64,000 nt of DNA from Pirellulales bacterium. Its GTDB lineage: Bacteria; Planctomycetota; Planctomycetia; Pirellulales; JAEUIK01. A program made the translations under genes and the position numbers. Of this stretch, positions 26,264-35,855 are shown one piece after another. Numbering within the stretch: the first letter of the stretch is position 1; each line of letters starts with the position of its first letter. The stretch is from positions 1-64,000 of the forward strand of contig JAIBBY010000013.1 of NCBI GenBank assembly GCA_019694455.1, in the 5' to 3' direction. The notes under the pieces are model-generated. The model did no database searches. It was not told the DNA's origin and saw only the letters and a list, made by a program, of their open reading frames with translations.

Positions 26264-29200
26264 GGGGCATCGCTGGCTGGGGCGCTATTGTCCGCGGCAT
26301 CCAGCAGACGCGCGAGCTGATCGAGATCGTCCTGATCGGCGCCGGCCAAGGGAAAATCGGATGGAGTGGCGCTCCCTTCCTGCGAACTGGCGCCATGCGC
26401 GATCATGCTTCGCAACCGATCCAGAAGCCGTGCGAGCAAGCCTTCGATCGTCGCGGCGTGATGCACGTCGCTCGCATAACGCCATACGATGTGCAACTGC
26501 TTTCCGCGAACAAAGGCGACAATTTCCCAGAGATGCTCGCGAGGCTCGCGCGGCGCGCGATGGACGGCCATATCCGGCTCTACCATAACAAAGTCGCTGG
26601 CGGCAACTTCCGAATCGAACTGGCCGAGGTAGTTGAAGCTCACCTCTCGGCCAGGTAGCGCGGCCAATCGGGCGCGCGTGGCAGGAGCGTCGGTTAGCCA
26701 GCGCAATAGTCCGTAGCCGACACCACCATGCGGGACGGCACGCAGCGACTCTTTGATCGACTTGATCCACGAGGCGTCGGTTCGGTCGCGTGGGCGTTCA
26801 AGTCGCACGGGATAGAGAACCGTTAGCCAACCGACCGTACGAGACAGGTCGACGTTGTCGAGTCCGGCATCGCGTCCATGTCCTTCGAGATCGATGCCTA
26901 CTGACTCCGCATTGGCGTAATCGCACAACGTGACGGCGAGCGCCGCGATCAGGAGTTCATACGGTCGAGTGCGATAGGCGGTGTGCGAGTCATACAACCA
27001 TTGTGCTGTCTCGTCGGGGGAGAGCGCCGTAGTCGCGCAGGCTTCGCTGGCGACGTGATTGCCGCCTGGCGGCAGGTCGCGCGACATTCGAGCGTCCGCC
27101 ACCTGCTGAATCCAGAAATCAAACTCGTCTTTTATCGGCGCCGAGTTCGCATAGGCGGTCAATGCGTCGGCCCAATCGGCTAGGGCGGTCGTCTTGGCGG
27201 GCAATTGAGGCGCTGCGTCCTGGGAGAGTTGTCGGCAGAGGTTTTGCAAGTCGTCGAGCAGTATGCGCCATGAAACGGCGTCGATCACCAAATGATGGGC
27301 GACAATCAGCAGGCGACTAGGACGCGCTGGCCCCAGATCGAAGCGCACGAACCGAATCAGCGGCCCGACTGAAAGATTGAGACCGGTGTGGATATCGGCG
27401 CTGGCCTGCTCGATGGCCGCGTCGATCTGATCTTCGCTAACCGATGCCAAGTTGATCATTTCCAGCAGTGGCCGATCGTCGATCGGAATACCGTTCGGCC
27501 GCCATTCGTCTTGGTCGGTTTGCTCAAATCGCACTCGCAGCGCGTCGTGATGTGCCAGCAACTTCTGTGCGGCGCGATCGAGAACGTCCGGGGTGGCGTA
27601 CGGCGGCGCGATCAGCAGCACCGCTTGATTGAATCGACCAGGTTCGATCAAACCAAGGGAAAAGAACTCGTGTTGAATGGGCGTCAGCGGCATGGGACCG
27701 GTGATCGGCCCCTGGCGAGCGTGCGCGGCGTCGACATGCGTCGCCTGCGAGGCGAGCTCCGCTATCGTCTGAAATTGAAAAAGTTGTTTTGGCGTGAACC
27801 GCAATCCCAGGGCGCCAGCCCGCGAGATCATTTGAATCCCGCGAATAGAATCGCCACCCAATTCAAAGAAGTTGTCGTGAACGCCGACCATTGGCAGGCC
27901 GAGCACCTGACTCCAGATTTGAACGAGCGACCGCTCGACGCCGGTGTGCGGCTCGCCATCGACGACTCGCTTCGACACTTGGCGAAGGCTCGTGGCCGGT
28001 AAACGTTGACGGTCGATCTTGCCGTTGGGCAGGCGCGCCAAATGGTCGACCGCGACTAATGTCGTTGGCAGAACATGACGCGGTAGTTGCTGGGCGAGCG
28101 CACTGCGCCACTGCGACTCGAGCGCGGCGCCATCGTCGGTTTCCACATAGGCGATCAACTGCTTTTCGCCGCTCGGGTCGGGCGCCGCGACCACGACGAC
28201 GTCGCGAATTGGCAGTTGGCGCCGCAATGCGGCCTCGATCTCGCCCGGCTCAATGCGATAGCCGCGCCACTTGATTTGTTGATCGCGGCGCCCGAGAAAC
28301 TCGAGCGTTCCATCGTGGAGCCAGCGTCCCAGGTCGCCGGTGCGATACATTCGCTCGCCAGCGGCGCCGATGGAATCGGCCATGAAGCGTTCGGCTGTCA
28401 GTTCAACTTGGCGCCAATAGCCACGCGCCACGCCAACTCCCGCGATATAAATCTCACCGGCAACGCCGATCGGTGTTGGCCGGCGGAACTCGTCTAGCAC
28501 ATAGACGCGTGTGTTGGCGAGAGGGCGGCCAATCGGCAGTAGGCCGGTAGAACTGGGCCAGGCGTCGTCCTGAGCGTCGAACAGCGTGGTGGTGATGCTG
28601 GCCTCGGTGACGCCATACGCGAATATCAGGGGAATCTTGCCGCCAGTTGCGCGACGCCAGCGCGCGACGTCCGAACGATGAATGCTGTCGCCGCCCGCGA
28701 CAACCGCCTTGAGATGCCACCCAACTTCCGCGCCGGACAATTCCAGTTCGTCGACCAGCGAAAGCCAGATCGGTGGCGTGAAGTGCAAGATATTCACTCG
28801 CTGCTCGCGCGACCAATCGAGCAGTGTCTTTCCCGACAGTTCGGCTGGCGCGGCGTGCATTCGCAGGGTCGCACCGCTGAGCAAGGTGGGAAAGATCTCT
28901 TCGGCGGCCGCGTCAAAGCTGGGAGAAAGATACTGCAGCACTTGATCGCCGGGCCCGATGTTCAGTCGCGTCGCGATCTGCAGCGCGTGATTGACTAGAC
29001 CACGGTGTTCGACGGCGACTCCCTTGGGATCTCCGGTGGAACCAGACGTGTAAAGAATGTAGGCGAGTTGCCGCGGTTGCGAGATGTTACTTGAATGCGC
29101 CGGCTCGCCCTGCGCGACAGTAAGCTCATCCAGGAACAAGGCAGTGACACTGCCCAGCGGCAACCGCGAAGCAAATTCGGCGCAAGTGACAATCAGACTG

Positions 29201-31005
29201 AGCCCAGAATCGCCGATCATGTGCGCGAGGCGCGCGGCCGGATAACTGGCGTCAAGCGGCACATACGCGCCGCCGGCCTTCAAGATGCCCAAAAGAGCGA
29301 CTATCAACTCAGGCGAGCGCGGTAGGCAAAAGCCAATCGGAGTCTCCAGGACAATGCCGCGCTCCAGCAACCGACTGGCGAGTCGATCGCTCAACTTATC
29401 GAGTTGCTCATAGGTCAAGCAATCGTCGTCCGAAATGACGGCAAGCGCCTGCGGACTGCGACGAGCCTGTTCGCTGAACAGTTGATGCAAACACGCCTCG
29501 TCGCGAAACGACTGACGCGTGTTGTTCCAGCGTTCGAGCGATAGCCGCGTTGCCACAGGGACCAGCGGCGCTTCGAGCGCCGGGCAGTCGAGATCGCCGC
29601 AAAACGATTCGAGCAGCATCAAATACGAGTCGAGCATTTGCTCGACCGTGGCGCCTTCGAAGAGATCGGGGTTGTAAACCAGTGAAAGCTGCAATCGATC
29701 GTCTTGCTGGTCCGCATTGAGTGTCAAGTCGTAATTCGAGATCGGGGCGTGATCGAAGGTGATCTCGCTGACGGTCAGATCGGCAACGTGCTGACCGCCG
29801 GCCGCGTTGTCTTGCAAGACGAACAGCGTTTGAAAAACGGGCGTTCGACTAGGATCGCGCGGCACCTTGAGGTGATCGATCAACTGCTCGAAGGAGAGTT
29901 CTTGATGCGCATAAGCGTCGAGTGTCACACCGCGCACTTGCGCCAACAAGTCGCGCAGTGTTGGCTGGCCGGACAATCCCACTCGGATCGGCAGCGTGTT
30001 GACGAAGAACCCGATCAAGCCTTCTAACTGCGCGTGATTGCGATTGGCGACTGGCGTGCCGACACACAGATCGCGGGCGCCGCTGTACCGCGCAAGCAGC
30101 GCGAAATAGGCCGCCAACAGCAGCATGAACAAACTGGTATTCTGTTCACGCGCGGCCCGACGCAGCGCGTCGAGGCGTGTGGCGTCGAGCCTGCGACGAA
30201 CGGCGGCGCCGCGAAATGTTTGCGCGGCGGGCCGGGGATGGTCGAGCGGCAAATCGAGCACGCCGCCGAATCCTGTCAACCGCTTCAGCCAATAGTCGAG
30301 CGGTTGGGGCCGCGTGGTACTCGCCGTCTGCTGCCAGGCGGCGAAGTCGGCGTATTGAATCTCGAGCGGTTCGACATCGAGCGCTCTGCCCGAAACCAAC
30401 GCCGCATAATTTTCGGCGGCTTCGCGCTGGAGAATCTTCATCGACCAGCCGTCGCACACAATATGATGTAACGTCAACAGCAGCACATGTTCGACCGGCG
30501 CGAGCGCAATCAGCTTCCCACGAATCAGCGGGCCTCGTTGAAGATCGAATGGCGTGAGGGCTTCCTGCTCGGCCATTCGTCGCCAGGCAGACTCCCGTTC
30601 ATGAGACGATTGCGCTGCTAGATCAACACACTGGAGCGACCAGACAAGCTGATTGGAGACGATTTGTTCGGGACGGCCATCCAAGCCGCGAAAGGTGGAG
30701 CGGAGCACCTCGTGGCGCTGGATAACGGCCTGGATAGCCCGTTCCAATGCCGCTGGCTGCAACGGCCCGGTCAGCCGCATGGCGACGGCGACATTGTAAA
30801 ACGGGTTCTGCGGTTCGAGTTGATCGAGAATCCACAACCGCTGCTGGGCGAAGGAAAGCGGAGTCGGCAGTAACGGGGAACGCTTGGGAATGACCGCTGC
30901 GCCGAGGGCGTGAACATTCGCGGCCGCGCCGCGCAGCCGTTCGAACAGGGCACGCTTGGCGGGCGAGAGTTGTTCAATCCGATCCGCGGGAGTGGGGGCC
31001 GTCAC
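26260..31005 (-). CDS. NRPS elongation module: C-A-PCP-E
   Basis: A 1581-residue single-module NRPS. The start is GTG 31005, preceded by AAGGAGG with a 6-nt spacer; the frame is open further up but that part antisenses the previous gene. Domains: condensation about 47-480 (HHIVCDGW near 179); adenylation about 505-1010 with YTSGSTGDPKGVAVEH, FAYGVTEAS, MYRTGDLGRW, GYRIEPGEIEA and LPNGKIDRQRLP; PCP near 1048 with LGGDSI; epimerisation about 1095-1530 with HHLVIDAVSWRILLDDL, EGHGRDAG, SRTVGWLTVLYPV and FNYLGQFD. It should activate one amino acid, couple it to the fatty acyl chain from the upstream FAAL-PCP and epimerise it to the D form. The specificity-pocket residues, read by eye, are D-A-E-F-V-A-A-I-T; I cannot match them to a known amino acid. 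Confidence 0.95.
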   Translation of the reverse strand: MTAPTPADRIEQLSPAKRALFERLRGAAANVHALGAAVIPKRSPLLPTPLSFAQQRLWILDQLEPQNPFYNVAVAMRLTGPLQPAALERAIQAVIQRHEVLRSTFRGLDGRPEQIVSNQLVWSLQCVDLAAQSSHERESAWRRMAEQEALTPFDLQRGPLIRGKLIALAPVEHVLLLTLHHIVCDGWSMKILQREAAENYAALVSGRALDVEPLEIQYADFAAWQQTASTTRPQPLDYWLKRLTGFGGVLDLPLDHPRPAAQTFRGAAVRRRLDATRLDALRRAAREQNTSLFMLLLAAYFALLARYSGARDLCVGTPVANRNHAQLEGLIGFFVNTLPIRVGLSGQPTLRDLLAQVRGVTLDAYAHQELSFEQLIDHLKVPRDPSRTPVFQTLFVLQDNAAGGQHVADLTVSEITFDHAPISNYDLTLNADQQDDRLQLSLVYNPDLFEGATVEQMLDSYLMLLESFCGDLDCPALEAPLVPVATRLSLERWNNTRQSFRDEACLHQLFSEQARRSPQALAVISDDDCLTYEQLDKLSDRLASRLLERGIVLETPIGFCLPRSPELIVALLGILKAGGAYVPLDASYPAARLAHMIGDSGLSLIVTCAEFASRLPLGSVTALFLDELTVAQGEPAHSSNISQPRQLAYILYTSGSTGDPKGVAVEHRGLVNHALQIATRLNIGPGDQVLQYLSPSFDAAAEEIFPTLLSGATLRMHAAPAELSGKTLLDWSREQRVNILHFTPPIWLSLVDELELSGAEVGWHLKAVVAGGDSIHRSDVARWRRATGGKIPLIFAYGVTEASITTTLFDAQDDAWPSSTGLLPIGRPLANTRVYVLDEFRRPTPIGVAGEIYIAGVGVARGYWRQVELTAERFMADSIGAAGERMYRTGDLGRWLHDGTLEFLGRRDQQIKWRGYRIEPGEIEAALRRQLPIRDVVVVAAPDPSGEKQLIAYVETDDGAALESQWRSALAQQLPRHVLPTTLVAVDHLARLPNGKIDRQRLPATSLRQVSKRVVDGEPHTGVERSLVQIWSQVLGLPMVGVHDNFFELGGDSIRGIQMISRAGALGLRFTPKQLFQFQTIAELASQATHVDAAHARQGPITGPMPLTPIQHEFFSLGLIEPGRFNQAVLLIAPPYATPDVLDRAAQKLLAHHDALRVRFEQTDQDEWRPNGIPIDDRPLLEMINLASVSEDQIDAAIEQASADIHTGLNLSVGPLIRFVRFDLGPARPSRLLIVAHHLVIDAVSWRILLDDLQNLCRQLSQDAAPQLPAKTTALADWADALTAYANSAPIKDEFDFWIQQVADARMSRDLPPGGNHVASEACATTALSPDETAQWLYDSHTAYRTRPYELLIAALAVTLCDYANAESVGIDLEGHGRDAGLDNVDLSRTVGWLTVLYPVRLERPRDRTDASWIKSIKESLRAVPHGGVGYGLLRWLTDAPATRARLAALPGREVSFNYLGQFDSEVAASDFVMVEPDMAVHRAPREPREHLWEIVAFVRGKQLHIVWRYASDVHHAATIEGLLARLLDRLRSMIAHGASSQEGSATPSDFPLAGADQDDLDQLARLLDAADNSAPASDAP

Positions 31006-31011
31006 AACGTG

Positions 31012-31018
31012 CCTCCTT
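31012..31018 (-). promoter_or_regulatory. Ribosome binding site fixing the GTG start of the NRPS
   Basis: AAGGAGG on the minus strand lies 6 nt upstream of GTG 31005 and 3 nt after the FAAL stop codon. It decides the start over longer in-frame alternatives up to 31338. Confidence 0.75.
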
Positions 31019-31021
31019 CGC

Positions 31022-33331
31022 TCAGCGAGACGGATGACGGACCGCCGCCGGTGGGCGATCTGCGGCCAATTCGCGCCTGTCTGGCGAAGCGCCAAAGCCA
31101 TTGCCGGCATGACCGTTGCCATTGCTATTGGGTTCATGCCGTCGCGATGCCGCGGCGCGCGGATGGTCCGCCGTGGTCTGCGCCGCCGCGCCGCCTTGCT
31201 CCAGGCGCTGTAGAGCCTCTTCCTCCGAGATCGACTCGAGTTCGTCGAGCAATTGCCGCCCGGCGTCGATTTGCGCTGCTCGACGCGCGTCGATCCACTC
31301 CGCCATTGCGGCCACGGTGGGTCGCTCGAACAACTCACTCAGCTGAACTTGCACGCCAAACTCGACCGCCAGCCGATTGGCCAGCCGCGCGGCCATGAGA
31401 CTATGTCCGCCGAGATCGAGAAAATGATCGTCGACGCCGACTTGCGAGATGCCCAGCACGTCGCGCCAGGCATCGACCAACGCCTGCTCGGTAGCGTTGC
31501 GCGGCGGCGCCAGAGGGGCCGAATGCTCGCTGCGTCCGCGCGGGGGCGCTTGCCAGACGTGCAGCACTGGTAACTCGCCACGCGCGAATAGATCGCGACA
31601 GGCGCGTCGTTGCACCTTGCCGCTGGTGGTCTTGGGGATGGCTCCTTGTTGAACGAGCACCACCGACTCGATCGCCAAGTCGTGCGCTTCGAGTACTGCC
31701 CAACGCGCGATGCGGGAAAGCTCGTCCAGGTCGCAACGTTTCGGACGCGCCACTTCTTGCACGACGACTACTGCTTCGCCGGCGGCGCCTTCGATCGAGA
31801 ATGCAGCCCCTCCATACGACTTGAACGCCTCGTGACTAGCCTCCACAGCGCGCTCGACGTCCTGCGGAAAATAATTGCGCCCGCCGACGATCATCAAATC
31901 TTTGAGTCGGCCGCTGATGTACAGCTCGCCGTCGCGCAGAAACCCGGCGTCCCCTGTCCGCAGGAATGGCCCGGCGCCATCGGCATCGTGGGCGCCAAAG
32001 GTGGCGGCCGTCTCCGCCGGCGAGTTCCAATATCCGGAAGCCACGTTCTGTCCAGCGACCCAGACCTCGCCCACAACATTCGCTGGCAACCGGCGGCGCG
32101 ACTGCGGGTCGACAATCGCAAGCTGAAGTTCTGGCACGACGGCCCCGCAACTGACAATTTGCCTTGCGCCCAGGTGGTCCTCTGCGACCGGCACAAGGCG
32201 ATTGCGTTCGAGTTGATGCGCGTCGAACGAACGCACAGCCAGTGAGGAGTCTTTCGGAGAGCAGGCGACCATCAGCGTCGCCTCAGCCAGACCGTAGCTG
32301 GGACGAAACATCTCGCGCCGTGCGCCGAACGGAGCGAATGCCTCGCAGAAGCGCTCGATCGAGCGCGGGCGAACCGGTTCGGCGCCAGAAAGCGCCAGGC
32401 GCCAGCAACTCAGATCCAATCCAAGCCGTTCATCCGGCGTCGACTTGCGCACGCACAAATCATAGCCAAAGTCGGGAGAGGCGGAGGTGGTCACACGATA
32501 TTCAGAAATTGCGCGCAGCCAGCGCAATGGCCGCTGACAGAACGACACCGGCGACAGCATGATGTTGCGCCGGCCGCTATACCAGCATTGCAAGATTCCG
32601 CCGATCAATCCCATATCGTGATACGCGGGCAGCCAAGAGGCGACGATCGCGTCGTCGATGTCGATCACCGCCTCGATCTGCGCCAGGTTGTGCAGTATAT
32701 TGCCATGTTGCAGCATCGCGCCTTTGGGATCGCCCGTCGAACCCGATGTGTATTGCAAAATGGCCAGAGTGTCGCGACTGAGCGCCGGCGGCGACCAGCC
32801 GACGTTGCCGACATCCGCGATCTCGTTGGTGGCGACCAGCGACTCGACGCCCGGGATCGCGCCCAGCATCGCGCTGGCCCACGCCAGGTCGATTGAGGAA
32901 CCGAGCAGTAGCGTGGCCTGCGAGTCGGCGACGATGCGCTCGAGGCGCGGCAATGTTCGCTGTACGCGCATCGGATCGGGCGGATAAACGGGAACCGCCA
33001 CCATGCCCGCATAAAGGCAACCAGCGAGCGCGGCAATGTATTCCAATCCGGCGTCATAGGCGAGCAGGGCCCGCGCGCCGGGGGGCGCTAGCTGGCTCAA
33101 GCGCGCGGCGATCGCAAGCGCGCGGCGATCCAGTTCGCCGTACGTCATGTCTCGCGCCGGTTGCTCGTCGTCGACCAGGAAAGTGAAGGCGATGTGATCG
33201 GGTTGTTGCGCAGCGCGCGCGCGAAACACCTCGACCAGGCTAGCCGCGCGACGCCCAACCTCGCCGGCGCCCTGAGCAGGGAATTTACCGGCAGCGGTCA
33301 TATCTGCTGTTTTCGAGAGTTTCGCATACAT
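31022..33331 (-). CDS. Fatty-acyl-AMP ligase fused to a carrier domain (FAAL-PCP/ACP)
   Basis: A 769-residue protein. Residues about 30-580 are an acyl-activating enzyme of the FAAL type: YTSGSTGDPKGAMLQHGNI (AMP-binding), SWLPAYHDMGLIGGIL, ASPDFGYDLCVRKST and SYGLAEATLMVAC are FAAL signatures, and LKDLMIVGGRNYFPQDVE is the A8-like hinge. A carrier domain follows near 625-690 with the modifiable Ser in LGGHSLMAARLANRL. The last 80 residues are low-complexity and probably a flexible tail. FAALs adenylate a free fatty acid and load it on a carrier thiol, the standard way to start lipopeptide synthesis. The start may be ATG 33331 or ATG 33301. The gene sits 18 bp after the permease and 16 bp before the NRPS. 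Confidence 0.93.
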   Translation of the reverse strand: MYAKLSKTADMTAAGKFPAQGAGEVGRRAASLVEVFRARAAQQPDHIAFTFLVDDEQPARDMTYGELDRRALAIAARLSQLAPPGARALLAYDAGLEYIAALAGCLYAGMVAVPVYPPDPMRVQRTLPRLERIVADSQATLLLGSSIDLAWASAMLGAIPGVESLVATNEIADVGNVGWSPPALSRDTLAILQYTSGSTGDPKGAMLQHGNILHNLAQIEAVIDIDDAIVASWLPAYHDMGLIGGILQCWYSGRRNIMLSPVSFCQRPLRWLRAISEYRVTTSASPDFGYDLCVRKSTPDERLGLDLSCWRLALSGAEPVRPRSIERFCEAFAPFGARREMFRPSYGLAEATLMVACSPKDSSLAVRSFDAHQLERNRLVPVAEDHLGARQIVSCGAVVPELQLAIVDPQSRRRLPANVVGEVWVAGQNVASGYWNSPAETAATFGAHDADGAGPFLRTGDAGFLRDGELYISGRLKDLMIVGGRNYFPQDVERAVEASHEAFKSYGGAAFSIEGAAGEAVVVVQEVARPKRCDLDELSRIARWAVLEAHDLAIESVVLVQQGAIPKTTSGKVQRRACRDLFARGELPVLHVWQAPPRGRSEHSAPLAPPRNATEQALVDAWRDVLGISQVGVDDHFLDLGGHSLMAARLANRLAVEFGVQVQLSELFERPTVAAMAEWIDARRAAQIDAGRQLLDELESISEEEALQRLEQGGAAAQTTADHPRAAASRRHEPNSNGNGHAGNGFGASPDRRELAADRPPAAVRHPSR

Positions 33332-33349
33332 GATGTCGTACTTGAGATG

Positions 33350-34483
33350 TCAGCCTTCGCCTCGTAGCGCAACGGTGGGCAATAGTCGGGCCGCACGGAA
33401 TGCGGGGTACACCGCGCCGACCATACCGATCAACAGCGCGAGCACAAGGCCTTGCAGCATAACCGTTGGCGACAAACGCGCGTCAACCATACCACTAGTC
33501 GCGGGGGCGCGACTGAGGGCGTAGGTAAACAACAAGGCCAGACCCACACCAATGACGGCGCCGACCACGCTCAATAGTCCGGATTCCAGGAGGATCATCC
33601 GCACAATGCGACTGGTGCGCCAGCCGATCGCTCGGAGCACGCCGATTTCGTGCGTCCGTTCGAATACGGAGACGATCATGGTGTTGAGCATGCCGATGCC
33701 GCCCACGATCAGCGCAATGGCCGAGGTGCTCCAGGCCATTGCCGAAGCGATGCGAATTTTGGCGTCGGTGGCAACATATTCTTCTGTCGGCAAGGCGCTA
33801 ACGCCAAGTCCTAAAGCTTCGATTTGTCGCACGGCGTCACGGATCTCTGCGGCGCTGGTGGGCTTTTGCACTGTCAGATTGAACGCGGTCACGCGGCCCG
33901 TTTGCCCTAACAAGGATTGCAGGTCGGCGAGCGGAATGATGATGGCGCCGTTTTCAAAGATGTTGTGACGATCATAGATGCCGACCACCTGAAACTTCTC
34001 GCCCTCGTAAATCTCGATCGTGTCTCCAACCTGCTTGTCGAGGTTGCGAGCCAGGATTTGTCCCAACATCACCACGCGGCTTTCCTCTGGTTGGAACACG
34101 CGGCCGGTGATCATATTTTGCTCGGGTGAGCTAGCCGCGGCGGCTTGCAGGCCTTGCAGCACAACGCCATACACGCCTAAATCCTCCAGCGAAATCGAGT
34201 CGAGCAAGACGGGTTCAACCGTGGCCAAGTTCGGAATCTTGGCGATGCGTTCGCCCAACGATTGATCCAATTCACTGGTCATACGGTCGGTAGTGCGTGA
34301 TCTGACAACGATAATGTCGATTCCTTGCCCTTGGTAGAGTTCGAGGAAGGAACGACGAAATCCTTCGGCGATGCCGACCAGCGCCACAACGGCGGCCACT
34401 GCGATGGCCATGCCGCTCACCGTGAGCGCCGATCGAATGGGGCGCCTCGCGATGTTCCTGTAGACAAAGGTCAAGAATCGCAT
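33350..34483 (-). CDS. MacB/FtsX-type ABC transporter permease
   Basis: A 377-residue permease with the MacB order: one N-terminal membrane helix (IRSALTVSGMAIAVAAVVALVG), a long extracytoplasmic MacB-PCD domain (about 45-250) and three C-terminal helices with the FtsX motif VFERTHEIGVLRAIGWRTSRIVRMILLE, ending PAFRAARLLPTVALRGEG. Such proteins couple ATP hydrolysis to mechanical work on lipoproteins, peptides or other substrates rather than classical transmembrane import. It is the first gene of the lipopeptide operon, so export or membrane extraction of the product is likely. It lacks its own ATPase; the divergent gene at 36228 is the nearest candidate. Confidence 0.92.
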   Translation of the reverse strand: MRFLTFVYRNIARRPIRSALTVSGMAIAVAAVVALVGIAEGFRRSFLELYQGQGIDIIVVRSRTTDRMTSELDQSLGERIAKIPNLATVEPVLLDSISLEDLGVYGVVLQGLQAAAASSPEQNMITGRVFQPEESRVVMLGQILARNLDKQVGDTIEIYEGEKFQVVGIYDRHNIFENGAIIIPLADLQSLLGQTGRVTAFNLTVQKPTSAAEIRDAVRQIEALGLGVSALPTEEYVATDAKIRIASAMAWSTSAIALIVGGIGMLNTMIVSVFERTHEIGVLRAIGWRTSRIVRMILLESGLLSVVGAVIGVGLALLFTYALSRAPATSGMVDARLSPTVMLQGLVLALLIGMVGAVYPAFRAARLLPTVALRGEG

Positions 34484-34817
34484 GCGTCAGAGGCCATCGC
34501 GCTTTGCGGCATTGGTTTCAGGACATGGCTTCGCAACAGGCATTTCTGACGCCCGACGCGTGAATGCCGCCACATATCGAACAGGTCGCCTCATTTACGA
34601 CGGTTCACCGGGTTTCCCAAGAATCAAAGTCGGTAAGCCAGCGGGGCGAGGTTGTACGATTCGGAAGCGGAGGGCGGGTTTCCTATTTGATGCCCAGCGC
34701 GGGTGTTTAGTTTGGCACGAAAGCGACAATTGTATCGAGCCACGACGGCCGCTGGCGACATTATACACGTGCCGAGTGAATCGCGGCCAATGCCGATGAG
34801 GGCGGAGCGTGCCCGCC
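34484..34817. other. Intergenic region upstream of the lipopeptide operon
   Basis: A 334-bp gap between the permease start and the stop of the SppA-like gene, both read leftwards. It should contain the operon promoter. A 7-bp stem (arms AGGGCGG and CCGCCCT, 34799-34819) overlaps the SppA-like stop and may act in termination; no U-tract follows. I saw no convincing gene; an open frame on the plus strand at 34482-34799 lacks codon character and family resemblance. Confidence 0.5.
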
Positions 34818-35855
34818 CTAACGGCCGACGGCCGCTCGCTCCAAGGTGGGTTCTGGCTGCCAGAGATAGAGGAATGTTGGCAGCCGTGAGCGTTCCAGCC
34901 CGGGCATACTGAGGGGCAAGATGCCGCCCTGCACCGGAAAGTTGGGAGTGGTGTCATAGGGAGTGCGTGCGCGGTCGTGACGCCGATGTAAGACGATCAC
35001 CTGTGCGCCCGGCGCGCCACCCATTTGCCCAGCGATCTGCACCGCATCGTCGAGATAGCCCATGGAGTCGACCAGCTTCAGTGACAGAGCCTGCTGCGCC
35101 GTGAAGACACGGCCGTCGAACACGATGGGTGGCGCCGCACGTAACTGTGGTCGGGAAGCCAGCACCATTTCGCGGAAACGAGCGTGATACTCTTCGGCCA
35201 TGCGCTGCAGGATGGCGCGACCATCCTCGGTCTGCGCCTTGATGGGTGTGCCGAGATCGATGAATTCCCCCGCTTTGACGGGCACACCGGCCACATTGTA
35301 TTGAGCCATGGCGTCTTCGAGATTGTAAAGATTCAAGATGACGCCAATGCCGCCGGTGATCGACGTGGGATGCACCATCACGTGATCGGCGGCGGTGGCC
35401 AGGTAGTACGCCCCACCCGCCCCCACATCGAGCAGGCAGGCGACAACCGGCAGTCCAGTTCGCGCCTTAAAGCCTTGCAGATCATGGCGCAGCATGTCCG
35501 ATGCCGTCACACCACCGCCAGGGCTATTGATGCGCAGCACAACCGCGGCGTAACAGGGGTCTTTGCTAACGGCGTCCAGCTTTTCTCGAAACAGCGCAAC
35601 CGGGTTTTCGCCGTCGCTGTATAGTCCCGTCATGTCTTGATTGAGTAGCAGGCCATCGACGTCGATCAACGCGATGCGCCGCGTGGTGGTGGCGGAACTG
35701 CCCGCCACCGGCATCGGCATCAGCGGCCCAAGATTCTGCGGCGACGGGCCAAAGACGTTCACGCGGCTATCGGTGACGACGCGAATGGGATGATGGCAGC
35801 CAGCGGCCAGCAGGAGCAGCGCGATGCTCCATATCATGTAGCCGCTGCGCAGCAC
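34818..35855 (-). CDS. SppA-like (S49/ClpP-fold) lipoprotein lacking catalytic Ser and Lys
   Basis: A 345-residue lipoprotein: GTG 35855 follows GGGAGG with a 5-nt spacer and yields MLRSGYMIWSIALLLLAAGC, with lipobox Cys20. The body matches signal peptide peptidase SppA: LRINSPGGGVTASDML, LPVVACLLDVGAGGAYYLATAADHVMVHPTSITGGIGVI, then DGRVFTAQQALSLKLVDSMGYLDDAV. In Bacillus SppA the nucleophile Ser lies in AASGGYY and the general-base Lys in AHKDIMSP. Here these become GAGGAYY (residues 145-151) and EFIDLGTP (Ile199), so neither catalytic residue is present. It is probably a structural or binding pseudoprotease in the cell envelope. It lies just upstream of the lipopeptide operon on the same strand. 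Confidence 0.88.
   Translation of the reverse strand: MLRSGYMIWSIALLLLAAGCHHPIRVVTDSRVNVFGPSPQNLGPLMPMPVAGSSATTTRRIALIDVDGLLLNQDMTGLYSDGENPVALFREKLDAVSKDPCYAAVVLRINSPGGGVTASDMLRHDLQGFKARTGLPVVACLLDVGAGGAYYLATAADHVMVHPTSITGGIGVILNLYNLEDAMAQYNVAGVPVKAGEFIDLGTPIKAQTEDGRAILQRMAEEYHARFREMVLASRPQLRAAPPIVFDGRVFTAQQALSLKLVDSMGYLDDAVQIAGQMGGAPGAQVIVLHRRHDRARTPYDTTPNFPVQGGILPLSMPGLERSRLPTFLYLWQPEPTLERAAVGR

Noticed and set aside
31006-31338. N-terminal extension of the NRPS by 111 residues
   Set aside because: It antisenses nothing but overlaps the FAAL-PCP gene in another frame, is Arg/Ser-rich and unlike a C domain; the GTG at 31005 has a strong AAGGAGG.
34482-34799. Possible 105-aa gene in the gap before the lipopeptide operon
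   Set aside because: Arg/Gly-rich, no ribosome site and no family resemblance; also overlaps the region expected to hold the promoter.
34799-34819. Hairpin as a Rho-independent terminator
   Set aside because: 7-bp stem only, overlaps the stop codon and has no U-tract on the transcribed strand.
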